A stretch of 14,107 nucleotides of DNA from positions 1 to 14,107 of the forward strand of contig JAAYEY010000109.1 in assembly GCA_012728505.1 (NCBI GenBank), given 5' to 3'. Both the position numbers and the translations under genes were made by a program. The DNA comes from Synergistaceae bacterium (GTDB lineage: Bacteria > Synergistota > Synergistia > Synergistales > Synergistaceae). The notes under the pieces are model-generated. The model saw nothing but the letters and a program-made list of their open reading frames with translations. It searched no databases and was not told the origin of the DNA. This document shows positions 1-6,912 of this stretch, in pieces. Positions within the stretch are counted from its first letter, which is position 1. Every line of letters starts with the position of its first letter.

Positions 1-588
1 AGACGAGAAGTTCTTGCAACTTTGAAAAAGGATTTTGGCGGACTAAAAATCCTAAAAATAGACAAAGTTGGCCCAGTAGTAGGCCGGGAGCTACGCACAC
101 AAGCTATTGTTGCGCTTGGTCTGGCCTTGGCGGGGATTCTTATTTACATGGCGTTCCGTTTCAAGTTTCGTTTTGGTATCGCTGCAGTCATTGCTCTTAT
201 GCATGACTCTATTATCATGCTAGGCGTATATAGTCTGACAGGCAAAGAAGTGGCTGTCCCTTTCATCGCTGCTATATTGACTGTTGTCGGATATTCGCTA
301 AATGACACTATAGTCGTGCTTGACCGTGTGAGAGAAAACTGGTCAAATGTCCGCACCCAAGGTGTAGTTGAGCTTGTTGACTTATCGATTAACCAGACAC
401 TTTCAAGAACTATAAACACTTCACTTACTACTCTTCTGCCTGTTTTGGCGATGGTTATGTTTGGTGGAGAAGTCATAAGTAATTTTGCCTTCGCTTTCCT
501 TATAGGTATAATCGTTGGTACTTACAGTTCAATTTTTATTGCAAGCTCTATAGTTGCAGAATGGTATTCGCGCTACCCTAAATTTTAA
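1..588 (+). CDS. secF: Protein translocase subunit SecF, C-terminal part (5' truncated by window edge)
   Basis: SecF works with SecD in the inner membrane, using the proton motive force to help SecYEG-exported proteins finish translocation. The reading frame is open from base 1, so the gene begins outside the window; the TTG at 22 is internal. About 195 residues are visible. They start with the family segment VGPVVGRELR and continue through five hydrophobic segments, which fits the C-terminal membrane half of SecF. The signature GYSLNDTIVVLDRVREN (around residues 96-112 of the visible part) is the conserved SecD/SecF family block containing the NDT motif, and the HDS in the second visible helix is also typical. 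It ends with TAA and is followed directly by a strong terminator, so it is probably the last gene of a secD-secF unit. Identification is secure; only the N-terminus and periplasmic loop are missing. Confidence 0.96.
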   Translation, partial: RREVLATLKKDFGGLKILKIDKVGPVVGRELRTQAIVALGLALAGILIYMAFRFKFRFGIAAVIALMHDSIIMLGVYSLTGKEVAVPFIAAILTVVGYSLNDTIVVLDRVRENWSNVRTQGVVELVDLSINQTLSRTINTSLTTLLPVLAMVMFGGEVISNFAFAFLIGIIVGTYSSIFIASSIVAEWYSRYPKF

Positions 589-603
589 AAATATTTTTAA
601 TCT

Positions 604-636
604 AAAAAGAGAGGCCTTGTGCCTCTCTTTTTTTTT
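604..636 (+). terminator. Intrinsic (rho-independent) terminator after secF
   Basis: A perfect 7-bp stem, GAGAGGC at 609-615 with GCCTCTC at 621-627, has a 5-nt loop (CTTGT). It is extended by A-T pairing of the A run at 604-608 with the T run, and followed by nine consecutive T from 628. This is a textbook intrinsic terminator. It separates secF from the next gene and implies that a new transcription unit starts downstream. The upstream A run would let it work on the minus strand too, but no minus-strand gene is seen nearby. Confidence 0.93.
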
Positions 637-654
637 CTCTTTATGTCTATTTTG

Positions 655-683
655 TTGTATCATAGATACTTAAACAATAAAGT
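655..683 (+). promoter_or_regulatory. Candidate sigma-70-type promoter for the long operon
   Basis: The 127-nt gap between the secF terminator and the next gene should hold a promoter. The best pair I see is TTGTAT at 655-660 and TAAAGT at 678-683 with a 17-nt spacer, each matching four of six consensus bases. The match is modest and the region is AT-rich, so chance is a real alternative. Position, rather than hexamer quality, is the main support. Confidence 0.3.
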
Positions 684-703
684 GTTTTGATTACCTACCA
701 ATG

Positions 704-711
704 AGGAGGGG
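704..711 (+). promoter_or_regulatory. Ribosome binding site deciding the lapA-like start
   Basis: AGGAGGGG is a near-perfect anti-16S match 4 nt upstream of ATG 716. Because it overlaps codons 2-4 of the longer frame that starts at 701, it argues for the shorter protein. Confidence 0.75.
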
Positions 712-715
712 TTTT

Positions 716-1087
716 ATGAGAAGTTATATTCTGGCGATAACTGTTACCATGTTCCTTTCAGCTCTCTTTGCTTTTCAGAACATAGGAGATGTTACTGTAA
801 GGTTCCTAATATTTGAATGGGTACTTCCTCAGGGAGTATGGGAAGTTGTGGTTTTCTGTTCAGGCGCAGCTATAATGTGGATATTCTCAATTTTTTCAAT
901 GTTTGAGGTCAGGAGTAAATATAAGAAAGAACTCAAGGTAAAGGAAGAGAGAATAGTCACGATAGAGAACGAAAAAAAGACAATACTTGAATCAGTTGCT
1001 GCAGCAAGAAATATTGTACATCCAGTTGCTGACGCATATCCCCAAAAAGATCTTGAGGATAAAGAACCCAGCGGACTGGTAGAGTAG
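716..1087 (+). CDS. Small LapA-domain (DUF1049-like) membrane protein
   Basis: A 123-residue protein. It has two hydrophobic segments (about residues 4-20 and 41-62) separated by a short stretch with the pattern QNIGDVTVRFLIFEW, then a charged, probably coiled-coil segment (about 66-95) and an acidic tail. Two helices flanking an N-x-x-x-V-T-V-x-F type strand, followed by a cytoplasmic helix, is the architecture of the LapA/DUF1049 family. In Enterobacteria this family supports lipopolysaccharide assembly and regulation; the role here is inferred and unproven. The start is set at ATG 716. The in-frame ATG at 701 is unlikely because the Shine-Dalgarno sequence AGGAGGGG (704-711) lies inside that extension and is 4 nt from ATG 716. 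It is probably the first gene of the operon, with recJ starting 2 nt after its stop. Confidence 0.7.
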   Translation: MRSYILAITVTMFLSALFAFQNIGDVTVRFLIFEWVLPQGVWEVVVFCSGAAIMWIFSIFSMFEVRSKYKKELKVKEERIVTIENEKKTILESVAAARNIVHPVADAYPQKDLEDKEPSGLVE

Positions 1088-1089
1088 TT

Positions 1090-2748
1090 TTGGTTGTTAT
1101 TTGCTCAAAAGATGAATTCAATATTTACCGGCCTGGACAGACGGCAACAGAGATAGCCTTACGTTTAAATTGTTCCCTTTTTCAGGCTGCTCTGCTTGAA
1201 ATGAGGGGAATTACTTCAGAAACTAGTGATTCTATCATAAATAGCTGGTTATATCCCGACATGGAGAGCATGCTCGAGCAGCTGGAACTTGGAGCAACTA
1301 ATTCAGTTGCGGTTGATGTATTTTGTTCATTAAACGAGGACTCTGATGTTGTGGTATATGGCGATTACGACGTAGATGGAATAACAGCTACTGCACTCGC
1401 TGTTGAGATGGTTATGCACAGGAAAGCAAGAGTAAGGTACTTCATACCTCACCGTTTCAATCAGGGCTACGGACTGCACTCAGATGTTGCTATGAGTATT
1501 GTTAAACGCAAATGTGACCTTGTAGTAGTTGTTGACTGCGGTACTCAGGATGTCGAAGCGGTAAGGTTTATAAGAGAGAGCGGCATTCCTATAGTCATCC
1601 TGGACCACCATCTTGCAGAAGGCGATATCGCTAAATCGGATACTATGGTGAACCCTCAAATCGGGGGCGACATGACTGCAAAAAAACTTTGTGCTGCGGG
1701 AGTTGTCTGGTGTTGGGCATGGCAAAACGATCTTCTTCCCCGGGACATGTTGCGTCGACTTCTTGACCTTGTTGCGTTGGCTACTATTGCTGACTGTGTA
1801 TCGCTTGCCTCCCCTTTGAATAGGGTGCTTGTGCAAGAAGGCCTCGGTGTACTAAGAAGAGCTACGAGACCAGGCCTTGCCATACTGATGGATAAACTTG
1901 GGCTTACTCCTTCTGCTCTTGGCTCGGAAGATTTGGCGATGAAGATAATACCTTGTCTTAATGCGGCAGGAAGATTATATTTAGCAGATCTTGCAGTAAA
2001 AATTCTTTTTGATGCAGAGGATCTTTCCGAGAAGGTAGATCAGATAATAGGGTTAAATAAAAAAAGAAGAGAACTCTCTTCTAAAATACTTGAGCAAGTC
2101 GGCGGAGAAGATGACGAACCATACCAGTATGTACTGACAGACGAGAATTGGTCTGTGGGAGTTCTTAGTAGCGTTGCGAGCAGAATATGCAATGAAAGGA
2201 ACGCCCCTGTAGCGTTGGTGGCACCTGTTGGCGAAATCATGAGAGGAACCATGAGAATGCCTGCAGGTGGAGATGCGGTAGGGATATTGAAAACCCTTGC
2301 CCCCAAGCTTAACACTTGGGGAGGACACCGTCTTGCAGCAGGCTTTAGTGTAACAATTGATAAATGGCAGGAAGTCCGTGATGAGCTGGAAGAAGTACTT
2401 TCGAATGTTAAGGTGCTGAGCGATAAAGAGGATTTTTTGTACTGGCCTCCCTCAGAACTGGATTTGGAAGCATGGCATGAAGCGGAAAAACTTGGACCTT
2501 TCGGCATGGATAATCCATGTCCTAAATTATATTCTCCATATGACGGAAATATTAGAGTTTCTCCATTAGGTAAAAACGGAAAACATGTGAAAATTGATCA
2601 GGGCGAGTCAACTTTTTTAGGATTTGGAGCAGCTGAGATCATTAAGGACAGAGAAAGCCTGATGGGCTGGATATACACGCCTCGTGTCAACACTTGGCGC
2701 AATGTTACGTCCCTTCAGTTTGTCCTGGAAAAAATGGTAACAGCCTAG
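1090..2748 (+). CDS. recJ: Single-stranded-DNA-specific 5'-3' exonuclease RecJ
   Basis: RecJ degrades single-stranded DNA 5' to 3' in recombination and base-excision or mismatch repair. The 552-residue protein is of usual length. The DHH phosphoesterase motifs are present in order: DYDVDG at 92-97, VVVVDCG at 145-151, LDHH at 171-174 and TIADC at 232-236, which supply the metal ligands. LNAAGR (290-295) and the DHHA1-domain GGHRLAAGF (411-419) follow, then an OB-like C-terminal part with LGPFGMDNPCP (468-478). One deviation is visible: the usual WH.GV block of the DHHA1 domain reads NWSVGV (353-358), with Ser in place of His. The start is TTG at 1090, 2 nt after the previous stop; no ATG lies near it, and the ribosome site (GGTAGAG) is weak, suggesting translational coupling. 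Bacterial RecJ rather than an archaeal-type DHH protein is well supported. Confidence 0.95.
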   Translation: MVVICSKDEFNIYRPGQTATEIALRLNCSLFQAALLEMRGITSETSDSIINSWLYPDMESMLEQLELGATNSVAVDVFCSLNEDSDVVVYGDYDVDGITATALAVEMVMHRKARVRYFIPHRFNQGYGLHSDVAMSIVKRKCDLVVVVDCGTQDVEAVRFIRESGIPIVILDHHLAEGDIAKSDTMVNPQIGGDMTAKKLCAAGVVWCWAWQNDLLPRDMLRRLLDLVALATIADCVSLASPLNRVLVQEGLGVLRRATRPGLAILMDKLGLTPSALGSEDLAMKIIPCLNAAGRLYLADLAVKILFDAEDLSEKVDQIIGLNKKRRELSSKILEQVGGEDDEPYQYVLTDENWSVGVLSSVASRICNERNAPVALVAPVGEIMRGTMRMPAGGDAVGILKTLAPKLNTWGGHRLAAGFSVTIDKWQEVRDELEEVLSNVKVLSDKEDFLYWPPSELDLEAWHEAEKLGPFGMDNPCPKLYSPYDGNIRVSPLGKNGKHVKIDQGESTFLGFGAAEIIKDRESLMGWIYTPRVNTWRNVTSLQFVLEKMVTA

Positions 2749-2780
2749 CTATAGTTTATGAACGGCTCGGTGGTGCTTGT

Positions 2781-5093
2781 ATGAACGAAAAAAATAAGGG
2801 GAATATTGTAAATGTGCGTTCTGCCCACCTATCCGGCATAAGCAGAAAAGATGACGGAGGACTGAGCGAAAAGGGAAGCAGGTCCCTCATGGAAGGTTAT
2901 TGGGGGCGTATCTCTGAGGCTCAGCGTGTGTCCGCGCTCAGGCTGGCTTGGCAGGATCTTTGGTCAAAAACATCTCGTTATCTTTCAAAAGAAGATCTGA
3001 CTGCAATAGGAGAGGCCTTTGTCTTTGCAGCGGAATCACATGGCGAACAGATGAGATACAGCGGTGACCCGTACGTTGTCCATACTGTATCTGTCGCTGC
3101 CATATTGGCTGGAATGGAGATAGACAGGGAGACAATAATCGCATCGCTACTTCATGATGTGCTTGAAGACACATCTGTAACAGCGGATGAGTTGTGTGAA
3201 AAATTTGGGCAGGGAGTCTTCACCCTTGTGGATGGAGTTACTAAATTAGGTAAACTCCCCTTCAAGACTTTTGAAGATTACCAAGCCGAAAACCTTAGGA
3301 AAATGTTTGTAGTCATGGCAAAGGATATAAGGGTCGTCCTCATAAAGCTCGCAGACCGACTTCACAACATGCGAACAATATCATCCCATAAGAGAGAGAG
3401 ACAGCTTGCCATAACAAGAGAGACGCTTGATATTTATGCTCCTCTTGCTCATCGTCTTGGTATCTATCAGGTAAAAAGAGAACTAGAAGATCTTTCCTTC
3501 CGAATTCTTGACCCAGAAATGTACTATGACATCAAACGCAGAGTGAGAAAAAAACTGCCTGAACGGGAAATGATAATAAAAGAGGCCATGGACATTCTTT
3601 CTCAAAAAATTGAAGAAGATGGACTAGAAGCTTCAATAAAGGGTCGCCCCAAGCATTTCTACAGTATTTACGAAAAAATGAGACGCAAAAATTTGTCCTT
3701 AGATCAGCTCTATGATCTGCTGGCACTGAGAGTGATCGTAAAAAGCGTTGCCGACTGCTACCACGTTTTGGGGATAGTTCACACGATATGGAAGCCGATA
3801 CCGGGACAGTTTGACGACTATATAGCCAATCCAAAAAACAACCTTTATCAGTCTTTGCATACTACTGTCGTCGGTCCCGCAGGAGAGCCACTTGAAGTAC
3901 AGATAAGGACGAGGGAGATGCACTCCCTCGCCGAATACGGTATAGCTGCCCACTGGAACTATAAAGAGGGTGGAAAGAAGGTCAACCACCTTGACGAGGG
4001 TCTTACCTGGATAAGAAAAGCTCTTGAAGTCGCACCTGAAGGACAGGAAGAAGAGGGAGTCAGTTCGCAGTTTATGGATAACCTAAAGACAGATGTCCTT
4101 TCCTCGGAAGTATTTGTTTTTACCCCTAAGGGGAATGTTATTTCTGTTCCTAACGGATCTACCTCCATAGATTTTGCATATGCAATACACACTGAGATAG
4201 GGCATAAATGTGTCGGAGCAATGGTAAATGGCCGTATAGCACCGATGGACCGACAGCTCCAGAACGGCGACATTGTACGCATACTTACGTCCCCTCAGGG
4301 AAAACCTTCACGCGACTGGCTCAAAATAGCAAAATCGACCAGGACAAGAAGCAAGATAAAGAGTTGGTTTCGTCAGCAGGACAGACTGGAAAGGGAAGAA
4401 AAAATCAAGAGAGGGAAGGAACTTCTTGAAAAAGAAGCCCTCAGAAGGAACCCTGGTACGGAAAACCCGTTGGATGCAATATCATCACAGCTCAGCCATG
4501 TGGCAAGAGAAATGGGATATTTGAGTTCTGAAGAACTAATAGTATCTATAGGAACAGGAAACCACACAGCGACTAGTATTCTGGGAAGAGTAGCATCAGA
4601 TTCCAAACAGGAGCCTGAACCCATACCTATGCAGGCTCTCCCACAAAAAAACGAAGCTGATTCGGAAATAATAGTTGAGGGAGCTTCAGGTGTGCTTGTT
4701 TCCCTTGCACAGTGTTGTCGTCCGGTGCCTGGGGACCCAATCATCGGATGTGTGACCCAGAGCAGAGGTATTACAGTCCATCGCAAGGATTGTGCTAACA
4801 TAGACAAGGCTGACCCGGACAAATTGGTCGCTGTATCATGGGGTAAACTGAAGGACCATCGTTATACCGCAAGGATAAAAGTGGAAGGCGTTGACAAACC
4901 TACGCTTTTTGAAGAGATCGTTCAGGCAATTACAGCTTTGGACGGTGTTCTTGTTGGAATAAAAGCAAATGTTGTCAACAATTCAAGGGCGAGGGTTATC
5001 GCCGATGTGCAAATAAAAGATATAGAGCATCTTTATAGAATAATAGCTAGACTCAATGCCATTTCCGGGGTCATTGAGATTACCAGGGGGTGA
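2781..5093 (+). CDS. rel: Bifunctional (p)ppGpp synthetase/hydrolase, RelA/SpoT family
   Basis: Makes and degrades the stringent-response alarmone (p)ppGpp in the cytoplasm. The 770-residue chain shows the long-RSH domain order. The HD hydrolase domain (about 90-200) keeps H101, HD at 125-126 in HDVLEDT, and D192 in LADRLHN. The synthetase domain (about 250-395) has GRPKHFYSIYEKM, DDYIANPKNNLYQSLHTT and EVQIRT. The TGS domain (about 442-505) follows, then a Cys-rich zinc-finger-like segment with C645, C646, H667 and C671, and a C-terminal ACT domain (about 693-768). With both active sites intact, it is probably bifunctional. The start is uncertain. ATG 2781 has only a weak GGTGG upstream; ATG 2889, with AGCAGG 6 nt before it, would remove 36 poorly conserved residues and give a more usual N-terminus. 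An upstream TTG inside recJ is unlikely. dtd follows 6 nt later. Confidence 0.95.
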   Translation: MNEKNKGNIVNVRSAHLSGISRKDDGGLSEKGSRSLMEGYWGRISEAQRVSALRLAWQDLWSKTSRYLSKEDLTAIGEAFVFAAESHGEQMRYSGDPYVVHTVSVAAILAGMEIDRETIIASLLHDVLEDTSVTADELCEKFGQGVFTLVDGVTKLGKLPFKTFEDYQAENLRKMFVVMAKDIRVVLIKLADRLHNMRTISSHKRERQLAITRETLDIYAPLAHRLGIYQVKRELEDLSFRILDPEMYYDIKRRVRKKLPEREMIIKEAMDILSQKIEEDGLEASIKGRPKHFYSIYEKMRRKNLSLDQLYDLLALRVIVKSVADCYHVLGIVHTIWKPIPGQFDDYIANPKNNLYQSLHTTVVGPAGEPLEVQIRTREMHSLAEYGIAAHWNYKEGGKKVNHLDEGLTWIRKALEVAPEGQEEEGVSSQFMDNLKTDVLSSEVFVFTPKGNVISVPNGSTSIDFAYAIHTEIGHKCVGAMVNGRIAPMDRQLQNGDIVRILTSPQGKPSRDWLKIAKSTRTRSKIKSWFRQQDRLEREEKIKRGKELLEKEALRRNPGTENPLDAISSQLSHVAREMGYLSSEELIVSIGTGNHTATSILGRVASDSKQEPEPIPMQALPQKNEADSEIIVEGASGVLVSLAQCCRPVPGDPIIGCVTQSRGITVHRKDCANIDKADPDKLVAVSWGKLKDHRYTARIKVEGVDKPTLFEEIVQAITALDGVLVGIKANVVNNSRARVIADVQIKDIEHLYRIIARLNAISGVIEITRG

Positions 5094-5094
5094 T
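5086..5094 (+). promoter_or_regulatory. Strong ribosome binding site supporting the dtd TTG start
   Basis: GGGGGTGAT closely matches the extended anti-16S complement (GGAGGTGAT) and sits 5 nt before the TTG at 5100. It overlaps the rel stop codon (TGA 5091-5093), so termination on rel would deliver ribosomes to dtd. Confidence 0.75.
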
Positions 5095-5099
5095 GTACA

Positions 5100-5543
5100 T
5101 TGAAAGCTCTGCTCCAGCGTGTTGATAGGGCCAGTGTATCAGTGGACGGAAAGATCACAGGCGAGATTGAGAAGGGGATATGTGTTTTCCTGGGTGTTGT
5201 CAGCGAAGATACTGAAAAAGATATTTCATGGCTTGCCGATAAAATTGTCAATCTTCGTATATTTGATGATGAATCAGGTAAAATGAACAGGTCTGTTATT
5301 GATGACAAAGGCAAGATACTGGTTGTATCGCAGTTCACATTGTGCGGTGACTGCAGTAAAGGCCGTAGGCCTTCTTGGATTAAGGCCGCAGAACCTATTT
5401 TTGCAAACAGTATGTATGAAAAATTTGTCAAAGAGATCGAAACTAAGGGAGTCAAGACCGCAACAGGAGTTTTTCAGTCATTGATGAAGGTCGAAATATG
5501 CAACGACGGTCCTGTGACTCTCATGATAGACAGCAGGGAGTGA
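5100..5543 (+). CDS. dtd: D-aminoacyl-tRNA deacylase
   Basis: Hydrolyses D-aminoacyl-tRNAs (D-Tyr-tRNA and others, also Gly-tRNA-Ala) and so keeps D-amino acids out of proteins; acts in the cytoplasm as a homodimer. The 147 residues match the usual length. Family motifs are clear: MKALLQRV at the start, SQFT at 77-80 (active-site element), KGRRPSW at 87-93, and NDGPVT at 135-140 containing the Gly-cisPro dipeptide that gates chirality. The start is TTG with a strong ribosome site overlapping the end of rel. Pairing of rel and dtd is a common bacterial arrangement, and both genes relate to translation quality. Confidence 0.96.
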   Translation: MKALLQRVDRASVSVDGKITGEIEKGICVFLGVVSEDTEKDISWLADKIVNLRIFDDESGKMNRSVIDDKGKILVVSQFTLCGDCSKGRRPSWIKAAEPIFANSMYEKFVKEIETKGVKTATGVFQSLMKVEICNDGPVTLMIDSRE

Positions 5544-5550
5544 ACAAAGC

Positions 5551-6180
5551 ATGAAGATAAAAAGATTTGCGCTTGGTGCGCTTTGGACTAATTGCTATGT
5601 CATAAGCGACGCCAACAGTGAAGGAATAGTTATTGATCCCGGTGGGCCTGCATCTGAGGTCGAGGAATACATCAGGGTCAATGATATAAGGCTTCATTGG
5701 ATAATACTCACACATGGCCACGGTGACCATATAGGTGGGGTTTCGGAACTGAGGAATCTTTCAGAAAACGGAATAGCTATTCATGTCGAAGATGCAGACT
5801 GTCTTATCGATGCAAACAAGAACCTTTCTGCCTTTATGGGAACCTCCGTCGAGTTACCCTCTGCTGATAAAAAACTGAACGAAGGCGATATTCTTAAAGT
5901 AGGAGATATGAGTGTCAATGTGATACACACTCCGGGCCATACATTGGGAGGCATATGCCTCTATATCACAGAAGGCGATGAGGATGTTCTTATATCTGGG
6001 GACACTTTGTTTGCACGCTCCATAGGAAGGAGCGATCTTCCCGGAGGAGATGAGGATATTTTAACAAACTCTCTTAAAAAACTGGTGGATTTTCCAGACA
6101 AGCTTCGGGTTCTGCCTGGGCATGGTCCTGAGACTACCATAGGAGCTGAAAAATTATACAACCCCTATTGGCCGAAGTAG
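5551..6180 (+). CDS. Metallo-beta-lactamase-fold hydrolase, glyoxalase II-like
   Basis: A 209-residue cytoplasmic hydrolase. The zinc-binding pattern is complete: THGHGDH with the HxHxDH ligands at 55-60, H130 in HTPGHT, D151 in SGDTLF, and H191 in LPGHGPET. This pattern and length match the short hydroxyacylglutathione hydrolase-like group. That group is present in many bacteria without glutathione, so the real substrate (thioester or other) cannot be read from the sequence. The start is ATG 5551, with GGGAG about 10 nt upstream inside the dtd end. It lies between dtd (7 nt gap) and radC (6 nt gap); the same protein commonly follows dtd in Firmicutes and related genomes. Fold is certain, reaction is not. 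Confidence 0.88.
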   Translation: MKIKRFALGALWTNCYVISDANSEGIVIDPGGPASEVEEYIRVNDIRLHWIILTHGHGDHIGGVSELRNLSENGIAIHVEDADCLIDANKNLSAFMGTSVELPSADKKLNEGDILKVGDMSVNVIHTPGHTLGGICLYITEGDEDVLISGDTLFARSIGRSDLPGGDEDILTNSLKKLVDFPDKLRVLPGHGPETTIGAEKLYNPYWPK

Positions 6181-6186
6181 GCTGAT

Positions 6187-6837
6187 ATGAAAATACTTGA
6201 TCTTCCGATGGAAGAAAGGCCGCGAGAAAAACTTCTTACCTATGGGGCTCATTCTCTTTCAATTGCCGAACTATTGGCCATACTCCTTAGGACAGGAAAT
6301 AAGGGAGTGGATGTCCTCGAATTTTCCGCATCTCTTTTGAATGAATGGGGAGGGCTCGAAGGTCTCTGTAGAGCAGGGACAGCTGAACTAATGGGAGAAA
6401 AAGGGCTCAAGTCTTCTAAGGTAGCGACTCTTGCCGCTGTTATTGAGTTGGGCAACAGAATAGCAGCACTCGGAGAAAAAAAACGGGATACGTGGCAGAC
6501 AAGGCTCGATAAGATTGCGAAAGAGACCCGTTTCTGCGACAGGGAAATGATATATGCTTTATTTTTGGACGCAGGCGGCAAGGTCATAGAGGAAGAGGCT
6601 ATTTCTTACGGCGGACAGAGCGGGGCATATCTTGATATTCCTGTGTTTTACAGAAAGGCTGTTCGTATAAATGCTTATGGAATCGTATTGGTCCATAACC
6701 ATCCCGATGGCAGTTGTTCTGCAAGCCGTGAGGATATTGCGATAACAGATCACGTGAAAAAAGGACTCGATTTTCTGGGCATAGAGCTACTGGGTCATTT
6801 TATCGCCGCAGGAGGTAGTCTTGCTAAAGTTCCATGA
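6187..6837 (+). CDS. radC: RadC family JAMM/MPN-domain protein
   Basis: 216 residues. The N-terminal UPF0758 helical part shows RPREKLLTYGAHSLSIAELL, followed by a helix-hairpin-helix-like region. The C-terminal JAMM domain carries the intact metal motif: H170-N-H172-P, then S180 and D183 (H-x-H-x7-S-x2-D). RadC was once linked to DNA repair, but a direct repair role has not held up and its biochemical function is unsettled. The C-terminus departs from consensus: the usual LLDH reads LLGH (201-204), the hPRE-type segment reads IPVF (151-154), and the chain ends soon after. It is placed directly before mreB, a classic neighbourhood in Gram-positives and Synergistota. The start ATG 6187 has only a weak TAGG upstream and probably depends on coupling to the preceding gene. 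Confidence 0.9.
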   Translation: MKILDLPMEERPREKLLTYGAHSLSIAELLAILLRTGNKGVDVLEFSASLLNEWGGLEGLCRAGTAELMGEKGLKSSKVATLAAVIELGNRIAALGEKKRDTWQTRLDKIAKETRFCDREMIYALFLDAGGKVIEEEAISYGGQSGAYLDIPVFYRKAVRINAYGIVLVHNHPDGSCSASREDIAITDHVKKGLDFLGIELLGHFIAAGGSLAKVP

Positions 6838-6856
6838 TGCGTTCCAAGCTTTAAAA

Positions 6857-6865
6857 TGAGATAAT
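6857..6865 (+). promoter_or_regulatory. Candidate extended -10 promoter for mreB
   Basis: TGAGATAAT has the TGn extension followed by GATAAT, a five-of-six match to the -10 consensus. It lies 48 nt before the chosen mreB start, in the longest gap (75 nt) of the operon core. No good -35 box stands 16-18 nt upstream, which extended -10 promoters can tolerate. A separate promoter would let the shape genes be expressed apart from the rel/radC part. Confidence 0.4.
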
Positions 6866-6902
6866 ATACAGGTACGTTCGTTTCAGGTAAATTTTTGAAA
6901 GC

Positions 6903-6908
6903 AGGTGG
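6903..6908 (+). promoter_or_regulatory. Ribosome binding site deciding the mreB start
   Basis: AGGTGG lies 4 nt before GTG 6913. It falls inside the longer frame beginning at TTG 6895, which has no comparable site, so it favours the GTG. Confidence 0.55.
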
Positions 6909-6912
6909 CAGG

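Noticed and set aside
2040..2507. 155-codon minus-strand frame opposite recJ
   Set aside because: Low-complexity Ser/Pro composition opposite conserved RecJ motifs.
2694..2780. TTG-started extension of rel overlapping recJ
   Set aside because: It would overlap the conserved RecJ C-terminus by 55 nt, has no ribosome site, and adds no known Rel sequence.
4373..4822. 149-codon minus-strand frame opposite rel
   Set aside because: Covers the conserved C-terminal region of Rel; no motif and Ser-rich composition typical of an antisense shadow.
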